In this document: positions 1-6,540 of the stretch, piece after piece
Layout of the letters: each line of letters opens with the position of its first letter
How positions within the stretch are numbered: position 1 is the stretch's first letter
NCBI GenBank assembly: GCA_035319125.1
Contig: DATHDG010000012.1
Location: 62,001 to 126,000 of the forward strand
Source of the DNA: Fen-1308 sp035319125
GTDB taxonomy: Bacteria > Nitrospirota > Thermodesulfovibrionia > Thermodesulfovibrionales > Dissulfurispiraceae
Length of the DNA: 64,000 bases
Direction of reading: 5' to 3'
Position numbers and translations under genes: made by a program
The notes under the pieces: model-generated
Told to the model about the DNA's origin: nothing
Databases searched by the model: none
What the model saw: only the letters and a program-made list of their open reading frames with translations

Positions 1-546
1 TTGTTTATTGACCGTCAAATCTGGATATTCCGCAGCAATGCCTTTACAAAACTGTGTAAATTCTCTGATCGCAACATTATGATCTTTGCAGCCCTCCGGA
101 GGCGTTGTGGACCATGAGTAGCCAGGGGCAATAAATCCTTTGTTCCCCTTGTCGTAATATATTCCGCCATTCTCTCTGCATAATTGTAGGAACGGTGCGG
201 AGGCATAGAATGCGCGCCCATGACTATAACTCTGCTGGTAGTCAAATTCGGTCTTAAAGATAAAAGCTTGATCAAATGTGTTTCGCTGTATTCTCGTGAA
301 AAAATCAGAATCAACTTTTGTATCGTCGTGCATAAATAAAACGCTCGAAGTTCCATCCCAACAGTTATCGAGATAATATGAATATGCTCCCCATTCAAGG
401 CCAATATTCTCTCTGAGAATGTAAGGCAAGCCCAACGTGTCACCCGGTTTATTCGCGATAATCATAATATCAAATGCTGGATACACCGACTTCAAAACCA
501 TATAGAAGTCTTCATAGAAATACCAGCCACAGACACATATTTTCAT
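1..546 (-). CDS. Partial protein, possibly glycosyltransferase-like (C-terminus off the left edge)
   Basis: An open frame of 182 codons starts at ATG 546..544 and runs off the left edge. It begins MKICVCGWYFYEDFYM and contains NIGLEWGAYSYYLDN followed by LFMHDD. A hydrophobic strand ending in HDD about 75 residues in resembles the strand before the metal-binding DxD of GT-A glycosyltransferases, but no full family signature is visible, so the function is a weak guess. Residue composition is normal for a globular protein, unlike the frame overlapping 15..443, which is an artefact. It lies downstream of the attC-like site at 567..628, with the same orientation as the next three genes, as expected for a cassette gene. 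Confidence 0.6.
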   Translation of the reverse strand, partial: MKICVCGWYFYEDFYMVLKSVYPAFDIMIIANKPGDTLGLPYILRENIGLEWGAYSYYLDNCWDGTSSVLFMHDDTKVDSDFFTRIQRNTFDQAFIFKTEFDYQQSYSHGRAFYASAPFLQLCRENGGIYYDKGNKGFIAPGYSWSTTPPEGCKDHNVAIREFTQFCKGIAAEYPDLTVNKQ

Positions 547-566
547 TTTTCTTTTCCATTCATATC

Positions 567-628
567 AGCTAATCACGGCGGTCACGCTCCGCTCTTTGGC
601 GCGACGCTGTGGATCCGCCTCGTTAGAC
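567..628 (-). repeat. attC-like imperfect palindrome after the Abi-alpha-like gene
   Basis: On the coding strand, GTCTAAC (matches the integron R'' consensus RYYYAAC, 628..622) begins 3 nt after the stop codon at 632. A fold-back follows: the arm around GGCGGATCCAC pairs with GTGACCGCC, leaving single extrahelical bases. The far end is ATTAGCT (573..567), a poor match to GTTRRRY. Extrahelical bases, a spacer loop and position just after a gene stop are attC features. The imperfect R' box keeps confidence moderate. Confidence 0.38.
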
Positions 629-631
629 TCA

Positions 632-1456
632 TCACGCCTGGATATCCGACTCTGTTCCAGGGCTTGGTAGTTCTATATTTATGCTTGATACGTCGTATAA
701 AGGTTTTATTTTATCTATATCGAGCTTATTAATATCTGTTCCGCTAAGATGACTGAAACCGTTACCCCAGATAAATAAATCACAACCGAGTATGGTTGGT
801 GATACGATGATTCCTTGCCCTTTCAAATCTCGGAATTTGGGATGCTTCAGTCCATCAACAAGCACAGCTTCCTTACCGATCAATAATTTCTCTCTAAGCC
901 CGGTAATCGCATGCAAAACGATACTGTCAAACTGCGATTCGTGGTGTGAACCAAAAATGTCACTTAAGAATGGCTTTGGAATCCTTATTTGTGTTGACTG
1001 TCGATGATAAAGTTTCTCAAATGCCTTATCATCCCTCTTGTTATAAACAGTGCACATTTTCAGATATGTGCTGTAATGTAGCCGTAACTGGAAGGCAGAC
1101 AACCCCTTGATTAAGGAAAGATAGTAAATCCCCCTGTCGTCGTCGCCCATTGCCGACTTTGAGCCGGCCAGCACGCCTCCATAGTACTCGGCCACAAGGT
1201 CGTCTTCGATGAATCTGCCTTCGTCCACAACTTGCTTGAGTACCCTGGGATTCACTGCACCCGGTTGCTCTGCTCTGGCACCTAGTTTTTTATAGGCCTT
1301 CAAGAATAGCCGATCGAGATTGATATCGCATTTCTTGACCAAACCTTCTGTTTTTTCGCCGAGGTATTCGACTGTTGGCCCAAGCAACTTGTTTAATATG
1401 TCTTTAGATCCCAAGATAGCCAATCCAGCACCTGCAATTGTAAGCGGTTCGGCCAT
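632..1456 (-). CDS. Abi-alpha / DUF4393-like protein
   Basis: The protein has 274 residues. The N-terminal stretch with LGPTVEYLGEKTEGLVKK, then VNPRVLKQVVDEGRF-IEDDLVAEYYGGVLAGSKS, resembles the Abi-alpha (DUF4393) family: a glycine-rich amphipathic start, then helices reporting on 'all or part of the cell's protein block' with an xDDxLxxxxAxLLA-like motif. Some members are linked to phage abortive infection; here that is only a family hint. A good Shine-Dalgarno (GAGGAGGTTAT) precedes ATG 1456. It is a single gene between two foldable repeats, consistent with a cassette. It could also be an unrelated orphan. Confidence 0.55.
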   Translation of the reverse strand: MAEPLTIAGAGLAILGSKDILNKLLGPTVEYLGEKTEGLVKKCDINLDRLFLKAYKKLGARAEQPGAVNPRVLKQVVDEGRFIEDDLVAEYYGGVLAGSKSAMGDDDRGIYYLSLIKGLSAFQLRLHYSTYLKMCTVYNKRDDKAFEKLYHRQSTQIRIPKPFLSDIFGSHHESQFDSIVLHAITGLREKLLIGKEAVLVDGLKHPKFRDLKGQGIIVSPTILGCDLFIWGNGFSHLSGTDINKLDIDKIKPLYDVSSINIELPSPGTESDIQA

Positions 1457-1476
1457 ATAACCTCCTCAAAGTTTAC

Positions 1477-1579
1477 GCCGAAGCTCACGGGGAGGCCGTG
1501 CACTGGAGCATAAGTTGCGAATACTGAAAACGTGCCTAACCCCGAAATCGCGGGCAACTTTCACGCCGATCCCGTTCGC
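1477..1579 (-). repeat. 103-bp repeat, copy A (partner at 2094..2196)
   Basis: This copy aligns without gaps to 2094..2196 with about 16 mismatches in 103 positions, counted by eye. On the coding strand it starts GCGAACGGGATCGGCGTG and ends near CACGGCCTCCCCGTG. These ends fold back on each other through about 11 pairs with small bulges. The inner CACGG-N5-CCGTG hairpin is kept in both copies despite loop changes. Each copy starts within a few dozen bases after a gene stop. It resembles a long attC site, but the R boxes do not match the consensus well. Confidence 0.7.
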
Positions 1580-1582
1580 TTA

Positions 1583-2059
1583 TTATGGCGCCTTGAAAAT
1601 TAATGCTTTATGTTCTGGTTGGGATATTGTCACTACATCACCGCTTACAAATGCCCAACCCTCGCGTTCACCTATTTCTTTGACTCTGCCTGGATCAGTA
1701 GTCAGTGTAAAGGTCTTTTTTTGCCCAGCAGCGGGGCGTTCGACGTCAGCATTTATAGCAATAGATTGATTTGATATGTTATTTATTTGTGCCACGTCAC
1801 CGCTGCTAAAAAATGCCTTTCTAAACGAAACTTTCACTTTGACTTCGGGTAAATTAGCAAGCTGAATCTTCTGATTTGCCTGCGCAGCGAGCGCCTGCAT
1901 TTTAGCACTTGCGTCAGCTGACATTTTGTCATATTGAGCTTTAAGGTTGGTCAATTCAACGTCTTTCTTGCTGAGTTGAGTGCGTATGTCCTGCCATATA
2001 AAAGCGAGCAAGCCGAGCGCGATTACCGTCACAAGCCAAGGTATGTACTTTGAAAACAT
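1583..2059 (-). CDS. Membrane-anchored hypothetical protein with coiled coil
   Basis: The protein has 158 residues and no recognised family. A single N-terminal membrane segment (about residues 7-24, WLVTVIALGLLAFIW) is followed by a charged, heptad-like coiled coil (about 30-68) and a C-terminal domain of about 85 residues with alternating hydrophobic positions suggesting beta structure. The C-terminal part may lie outside the cytoplasmic membrane (inferred from the signal-anchor layout). SD-like AAGGAGAT precedes ATG 2059. It sits between the two 103-bp repeats, in the same direction as its neighbours, which supports the cassette reading. Confidence 0.6.
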   Translation of the reverse strand: MFSKYIPWLVTVIALGLLAFIWQDIRTQLSKKDVELTNLKAQYDKMSADASAKMQALAAQANQKIQLANLPEVKVKVSFRKAFFSSGDVAQINNISNQSIAINADVERPAAGQKKTFTLTTDPGRVKEIGEREGWAFVSGDVVTISQPEHKALIFKAP

Positions 2060-2093
2060 ACGATCTCCTTTATTATTTATATTATTGCCTACT

Positions 2094-2196
2094 GCCGAAG
2101 AACACGGAGAGGCCGTGCACTTGAGCCTATAGTGTGAATACCGACAACGTGTCTAACCCTGAAATCGCACGCAATTTTCACGCCGATCCCGTTCGC
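2094..2196 (-). repeat. 103-bp repeat, copy B (partner at 1477..1579)
   Basis: About 84% identical to copy A with no indels. It begins about 25 bases downstream of the SHOCT-protein stop, equivalent in position to copy A after its own gene. The palindromic ends and the CACGG/CCGTG inner hairpin are conserved, so the secondary structure seems to be under selection or recently inherited. Confidence 0.7.
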
Positions 2197-2221
2197 CAGT
2201 CATTTTGCGCTGATCAGAGCC

Positions 2222-2683
2222 TTACATTCGACTCAGAATCTCTTTTTTCTTGAGTTCGTATTCTTGGTCTCTAATAAGCCCTTTGTCTTTCATTGCTTTG
2301 AGTTCCTCAAGTTGATCTATATTGCTCTTTGCTTTCACTGGGTGTTGTTCAGGAGAAGCTGGTTTTGACGATGCAGCGGCGTCCCTTTCTCTTTCAGCCT
2401 TCTTTTCTTTCATACATTTATCAAATTCGTCTTTATATCGCTGTTTGTCAAATACTTCTTTTTCTTTTGTTTGCGTGCTAACACCACTCCAAAAACTAAC
2501 TTTCACATCTTTAGTCGGGATCTTGCTTGTCGCCAGCCCTCGCGCAATATTTTCGCAGTCCGCCCTATCGCTGTTTAGATTAGTTTCCTCCGCTAAAACA
2601 TGCCCATACGTCATGAATAAAAAAACTGCGATTACGATTGGAATATGTATTTTTGATATCACTGTTACCGCCGCGATTCCCAT
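2222..2683 (-). CDS. Secreted SHOCT-domain protein
   Basis: The frame gives about 154 residues from ATG 2683; an upstream TTG at 2710 would add 9. A signal peptide (IPIVIAVFLFMTYGHVLA, likely cleaved after VLA) precedes a Cys-containing central region (residues DCENIARGL and DKCMKEKK). A lysine/glutamate-rich linker ends in a SHOCT motif, about the last 30 residues: IDQLEELKAMKDKGLIRDQEY. SHOCT is an oligomerisation or interaction module and gives no enzymatic role. The start lies inside a perfect 14-bp inverted repeat (2677..2707) and lacks a clear SD. It is first in the minus-strand array, just after a promoter. Confidence 0.65.
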   Translation of the reverse strand: MGIAAVTVISKIHIPIVIAVFLFMTYGHVLAEETNLNSDRADCENIARGLATSKIPTKDVKVSFWSGVSTQTKEKEVFDKQRYKDEFDKCMKEKKAERERDAAASSKPASPEQHPVKAKSNIDQLEELKAMKDKGLIRDQEYELKKKEILSRM

Positions 2684-2707
2684 CCGGCGCGGAGCGCCGG
2701 ATGGGAA
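2677..2707. repeat. Perfect 14-bp inverted repeat with 3-nt loop
   Basis: Arms 2677..2690 and 2694..2707 are exact reverse complements (TTCCCATCCGGCGC / GCGCCGGATGGGAA) separated by GGA. It is GC-rich in an AT-rich region and covers the presumed start codon of the SHOCT gene. It could form a strong mRNA hairpin that hides the start. It has no T-run, so a terminator role is unlikely. Confidence 0.85.
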
Positions 2708-2733
2708 CAAGTTGTTATCTACACAACTATTAA

Positions 2734-2762
2734 TCTATATCACATTGCAAAATCGATGTCAA
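2734..2762 (-). promoter_or_regulatory. Sigma70-type promoter for the minus-strand small-gene array
   Basis: On the minus strand TTGACA (2762..2757) is followed by 17 bases and TATAGA (2739..2734). The -35 box is perfect and the spacing ideal. Transcription would start near 2727 and read the SHOCT gene and the array beyond. Its place between a divergent integrase-like fragment and the first small gene is where an integron Pc promoter would be expected. Confidence 0.55.
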
Positions 2763-2839
2763 TTGCAAATATAATATCCTGATTTAATTGTTGATATTCA
2801 ACATATTTTAGTGGCGACTAATATGCTAATTCGGATATT

Positions 2840-3094
2840 ATGGAGCTTTATGAGAGCGCACTTTCGAAGGTAAAAGTCCCGTTTTCATCTCGCGATTTCT
2901 GCAAGAAATGGCTGCGATACCTTTTAGACTTCTGTCATACGTATGATCACGATGCTTCCAATCCGCTTTTGTTTCTTTATCGGCATATCCTGAAGAAAGA
3001 TTTCGGCGAACATAAAGACATTCCCCGCGCCATGAAGTCGAAATGTTGCGAGAGCGAGTATCACCCACGGTGCGACTTGTCTGTCAAAAATTAG
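2840..3094 (+). pseudogene. N-terminal fragment resembling an integron integrase (tyrosine recombinase)
   Basis: An 84-codon frame begins MELYESALSKVKVPFSSRDF and continues CKKWLRYLLDFCHTYDH, then PLLFLYRHILKK. This pattern (short helix, basic-aromatic W-R-Y-L-DFCH, then a Leu-rich helix) resembles the N-terminal SAM-like DNA-binding domain of IntI-type tyrosine recombinases. Similarity fades after about residue 57. The catalytic domain with R-H-R-Y is absent: the frame stops at 3094 and a lipoprotein gene ends at 3218. It is divergent from the minus-strand array, as intI is from cassettes. This is a judgement by eye; a chance open frame is possible. Confidence 0.38.
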
Positions 3095-3217
3095 GCTATT
3101 GCTGACATTTTCAACCCAGCGTACTAACTCTGTTTGTTTGCAAGCCGGACCCATGGGCACAAAGATACAGACCCCATTCACGCTCATATTGCTCCACTTT
3201 CAATGTGCCTAACGTAG

Positions 3218-4134
3218 TTATTTTCTGTTGACCGGACTGATGACGCCTGGCTTGAAACCAGGGACAGCCGGCAAAGTATCGATTGACTCCAGTATGGCTT
3301 TCCTAACCATGAATGATCGCTCTTCCGATTCCGTCAACTGATTTGCCCAGCTGAACATTGGCGTGAACATAATGGCTCCTGCCAGCAGACTCTGAGACAC
3401 ATTGCCCGATCCCGCTGATGTCCAGAAAATTTTTTTTCTTTGAGGTCGACCAGTGTCAGTGTAATCTTGAGTGTCTTAGCTTCGTTGATGACAATGTTGC
3501 CTTTCTCATCATAACCATCAACATCGCATAACATTATGAAATCGGGTATCACGCCGAAGGGTTTTAGCAGTACTTCGGGATCGATATCTCCCTGCCTTGC
3601 GCGGAGACCCCCGACATCGGGGGCATCCCATCGATGAACATAATATCCTTTTGTATAACTCAAGAAAAACTGGATATGCTCACGCAAGTTATCATCCAGT
3701 TTATTTAAGGACGGTGCGCTCCTGATTCTGAAATTAACGGGTGGAAGGAATGCTATAAATTTAGGGCTTGTGCTATTTTCTGTTCGGACTGCGCTGACAA
3801 GTATCCCGTTGGAAAGACTCGTATGACCCTCGCCTGTAAGGGATTGCAGGCCAACGACCGTGCTGATTCCTTGCTCTGCAGCCACTTCACGAATCAGCGC
3901 TTCCCGTTTTTCGGCGGAGTTGCTGGCAATGGGAAGAGTATAAGCGCTGATCATGCCTTCAGCTGCCGAGGGTTCCTTGCTTTCTCTTAAAGTGGATAAA
4001 AATCTTACATCGCTGGGTTTAACCTGAGCAGCCGAGTGCTGAGGAGGCAATATCGAAACTCTATTTACGGTGCATCCAGACAACGCGGTGCAAATAATGA
4101 GGCTGATGATTAAATTGAAAATGGAATTTATCAT
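3218..4134 (-). CDS. Outer-membrane-type lipoprotein with an apparent frameshift
   Basis: A signal peptide with lipobox LSGC (Cys about residue 21) starts at ATG 4134 after a strong SD (AGGAGG). The reading frame is good up to LTLVDLKEKK, then turns into nonsense. The -1 frame continues plausibly (IFWTSAGSGNVSQSLLAGAIMF) to the stop at 3218. The switch point is an A8 run at about 3430..3437. One more A, or -1 slippage, would restore a protein of about 305 residues. A bypassed sequencing error, a real pseudogene or programmed slippage all fit. Family not recognised; it looks like a TolB/GNA1162-type periplasmic lipoprotein only in general layout. Confidence 0.6.
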
Positions 4135-4160
4135 TTTACCTCCTGATTATGGACTGGAGA

Positions 4161-4197
4161 ATAAAAAGAGGCGAATCCTTTCGGGCTTCGCCTCTTA
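4161..4197 (-). terminator. Rho-independent terminator of the met/hdr operon
   Basis: AAGAGGCGA (4166..4174) and TCGCCTCTT (4188..4196) form a perfect 9-bp stem. On the minus strand the stem is followed by TTTTTAT. It lies about 30 bases after the metF stop. Confidence 0.88.
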
Positions 4198-4223
4198 ACT
4201 ATGGTTAAGTATGAGTTCCTTTT

Positions 4224-5204
4224 TTATTCAGCCGGAATATTGGGCCTCGGATAGAGGCCTGCTGCCTTGACGATCTTTTCGATTGCCGGCTCCCAGTCTA
4301 TTGCCTGTACATGCACGCCCTTGACCCCCGGTATTTCGAGTGCCTGATGGATCAGCTCAACTGTGATCCTAATCCCTTCTTCTTCCTGCAGCTCCTTAGC
4401 TTTCTTCTTGTCGTCGCCGGCTGCTGCTTTTGCCTTGGCCATGCGGTCGATGAGCACCTTCGGCACGGTAACGCCCGAAACGCTTGTGTCCATGTACTTG
4501 AGCATCATGGCGCTCTTTGGCACTATGATGCCAGCAAGGAGGGCCGTCTTTTCGAGGACGCCGAGATTCCGCGCCTTTTCGCACTGGGATTTGAACAGCT
4601 CCATGTCGTAGATTCCCTGCGTCTGGATAAACTCTGCGCCCGCATCGACTTTTTTCTTCAGGTTGTAGGGCCTGAAATCCATAGGATCTCCCATTGGCGT
4701 CCATGTTGCGCCGATAAAGAACTTCGGGGGCACTTCGAGTTTGTCGCCACCCTGCTGCAAACCCTCGTCGCGCATTTTTTTGAGGATGCCTACAAGTTGG
4801 GTGGTATCGACATCATAGACGTTCTTCGCACCAGGATGGCCCTTCAGTTTACCGGCTGCACCGAATTTCTGGTGGTCACCGGCAATGCAGAGACAGTTCT
4901 TCAAGCCCAAAGCCGCTGCGCCTAAAAGGTCGGCCTGCATTGCAATGCGGTTGCGGTCGCGGCATGTCATCTGCATGACCGGCTCCAATCCCTCGCGATA
5001 GGCGATGAATGCGGCTGCGATGCTCGATATGCGAACGACGGCTGTCTGGCAATCGGTGATGTTTGCCGCATCGCAAAAACCCTTTAGGATATGGGCCTTG
5101 TGGACGACCTCGTCCGGCGAAGCGCTCATGGGAGGGCCGAGTTCTGCTGTCACCGCCGGATTTCCGCTCAGGATTACCCGTTCGAGATTGCTTCCGGATT
5201 TCAT
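4224..5204 (-). CDS. metF: Methylene-tetrahydrofolate reductase, catalytic subunit
   Basis: This 326-residue TIM-barrel protein reduces 5,10-methylene-THF to 5-methyl-THF, the last step of the methyl branch of the Wood-Ljungdahl pathway and the methyl donor step for methionine. Typical MetF segments are seen: TAELGPP near the start, MQMTCRDRNRIAMQADLLGA (about 78-97) and the GDH of CIAGDHQ (about 108). FMN is expected by family. The length suits the short Fe-S-associated form paired with MetV. ATGA overlap with metV (stop 5203..5201, start 5204) indicates translational coupling. Last gene of the operon, followed by the terminator at 4161..4197. The context with hdr/mvhD genes suggests it accepts electrons from that complex rather than from NADPH directly. 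Confidence 0.95.
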   Translation of the reverse strand: MKSGSNLERVILSGNPAVTAELGPPMSASPDEVVHKAHILKGFCDAANITDCQTAVVRISSIAAAFIAYREGLEPVMQMTCRDRNRIAMQADLLGAAALGLKNCLCIAGDHQKFGAAGKLKGHPGAKNVYDVDTTQLVGILKKMRDEGLQQGGDKLEVPPKFFIGATWTPMGDPMDFRPYNLKKKVDAGAEFIQTQGIYDMELFKSQCEKARNLGVLEKTALLAGIIVPKSAMMLKYMDTSVSGVTVPKVLIDRMAKAKAAAGDDKKKAKELQEEEGIRITVELIHQALEIPGVKGVHVQAIDWEPAIEKIVKAAGLYPRPNIPAE

Positions 5205-5911
5205 TTCTTGCCCTCCCCTTGCGCAATATTTTCTTTGGCTTCAAGTTCCGCTATATGTTCGATCACTATTCTCCGGGGGCCGCCGGCATAGGATGTTGCC
5301 CAGTCCTTCGGGGGCTGTATCTCGAAAAGCTTTTCGAGCTGGCCTATCTTCTTCATTTTCTCGATTATTAGGTACCAGGCGCAATCTATTTCATCGCTCA
5401 CTTCACACTTGCCGTTGTTTGTTCCCCCGCAAGGCCCGTTTAGCAGCGACTTGGAGCAACGAACGATCGGACATATGCCTCCGGTCAGATGCAGCACGCA
5501 GTTTCCGCAGCCTCCGCACATCTCGGTGAAAAATCCTGCCTTGGGCACGGCACCATAAAACGAGGTATTCAGTCCCGGATATACCGGCATGTCGCCGATC
5601 TGCGATGCCATAAGATTGACGCCGACGCCACATGCAGTCGAAAGTACGACGTCCTGGGCTTTGAACCTGTCAATCGACGGCATGAAGAACTCGGGTTCGC
5701 ACTGTCTTTCGCAGGCACCGTGCTCCACGGTCATCTCGATCCCCTCTTCCGCAGCTTTGATTCGAATGAGGGAGGCTATTATCTCCGCCTCTTTCCCTCC
5801 GCCTGCATGACAGACTGCAACGCAGGTATTGCACCCGAAAACCAATATCTTCTTGAAGCCCTTAACCATTCCCCACAGTTCTTCAATTGGTTTCTGTTGG
5901 CCTACTATCAT
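5201..5911 (-). CDS. metV: MetV, zinc/Fe-S partner subunit of MetF
   Basis: This 236-residue protein belongs to the MTHFR C-terminal-like MetV family that partners MetF in acetogens and related anaerobes. Cysteine motifs are plentiful: FGCNTCVAVCHAGG (about residues 25-38), ERQCEP (about 68), the CGGCGNCVLHLTGGICPIVRC block (about 132-152) and GPCGG. Family knowledge assigns Fe-S clusters that connect MetF to the Hdr/MvhD module. The start was set to ATG 5911 (MIVGQQKP) because it forms an ATGA overlap with the mvhD stop. A longer frame upstream is simply the mvhD 3' end. Confidence 0.92.
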   Translation of the reverse strand: MIVGQQKPIEELWGMVKGFKKILVFGCNTCVAVCHAGGGKEAEIIASLIRIKAAEEGIEMTVEHGACERQCEPEFFMPSIDRFKAQDVVLSTACGVGVNLMASQIGDMPVYPGLNTSFYGAVPKAGFFTEMCGGCGNCVLHLTGGICPIVRCSKSLLNGPCGGTNNGKCEVSDEIDCAWYLIIEKMKKIGQLEKLFEIQPPKDWATSYAGGPRRIVIEHIAELEAKENIAQGEGKK

Positions 5912-6438
5912 TGTTTTGCACCCCTCTTTTTTTCTATGGCAATTCTGATCGGCGAGGGGCCGAGCTTGGCTATGCGTTCTGTGAAGTCTCTGCATATTTC
6001 GGCCCAGCGCGGGCCCATGGCCGCTGAAAGATTGAACATTTCGAGACGCTCGGGATCAATCCCGACATTCTTCAGGAGCTTCTTGATGTGCTTCACCCTC
6101 TTGGCTGCGTTTGTATTACCTTCCAGGTAATGACATTGTCCCTGAAGTCAGCCTGCCACAAAAACGCCGTCAACTCCCTTTTCAAAGGCCCTGAGGACAT
6201 AAGCGTGGTCAAGTTTCCCTGTGCAAGGCATTCGTATGATCTTGACACCTGTTGGGTATGTCAGTCTCATTATTCCCGCCATGTCTGCAGCGGCAAATGC
6301 GCAGTAATGGCAGGCAAAGGCGATGATGTTGGGCTGCCATCCCGCAGGCACCTCGTGGGGTTTCTCCACCTCAGATACCGGCACCGCTACTGGAGTTGAT
6401 ACCGCTTCTTTTGCAGGCGCTTCAGCTACTGTCGCCAT
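5908..6438 (-). CDS. mvhD: MvhD/FlpD-type selenoprotein (hydrogenase/heterodisulfide reductase delta subunit)
   Basis: Read through an in-frame TGA (6150..6148) this is one protein of 176 residues, matching MvhD in both halves. The part before the TGA has FACHYCAF (Cys 43, 46), MPCTGK and ends FEKGVDGVFVAG. The part after reads LQGQCHYLEGN, then RLEMFNLSAAMGPRWAE, the standard MvhD tail. The TGA falls where the family has Cys in GCxxGxCH, so it encodes Sec97, with Cys102 as its partner. MvhD carries a [2Fe-2S] cluster and hands electrons to HdrA. A good SD (GGAGGAAAT) precedes ATG 6438. It overlaps metV by ATGA. A tRNA-Sec gene is in this window. Automated calling would split this into two fragments. 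Confidence 0.93.
6120..6150 (-). promoter_or_regulatory. UGA-Sec codon with candidate bacterial SECIS hairpin
   Basis: Directly 3' of the TGA, CTTCAGG pairs with CCTGGAAG (one bulge) and an inner GAC-AAT-GTC helix caps it. This is the position, size and kind of element that SelB recognises in bacteria. The structure was drawn by hand and not energy-scored. Confidence 0.55.
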
Positions 6439-6451
6439 ATTTCCTCCTATA

Positions 6452-6535
6452 AAACAGTTGTCAGGAGCCTGAAGTCAGGAGCCAGAATAGTCTCGTAGTC
6501 TTTTCTTCTGTCTTCTGACTGCTGGCTTCTTTATT
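6452..6535. repeat. Intergenic GTCAGGAG/TTCTGACT-type repeat, copy 1
   Basis: The space between the nuoG/hdrA fusion and mvhD holds tandem variants of TCAGGAG, CTGAAG, CCAGAAT on one side and TCTTCTGACTGCTGGCTTCT on the other. The two halves are imperfectly complementary, so the stretch folds into a long hairpin. A related block lies at 13490..13595. Confidence 0.65.
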
Positions 6536-6540
6536 CATTC

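Noticed and set aside
15..443. Frame antisense-shifted within the left-edge gene (142 aa)
   Set aside because: The overlapping frame from ATG 546 runs through the whole region with better protein composition; this one is its shadow.
5005..6130. Plus-strand frames across metV/mvhD
   Set aside because: Both opposite-strand genes are recognised with motifs; the plus frames have no motif and no start signal.
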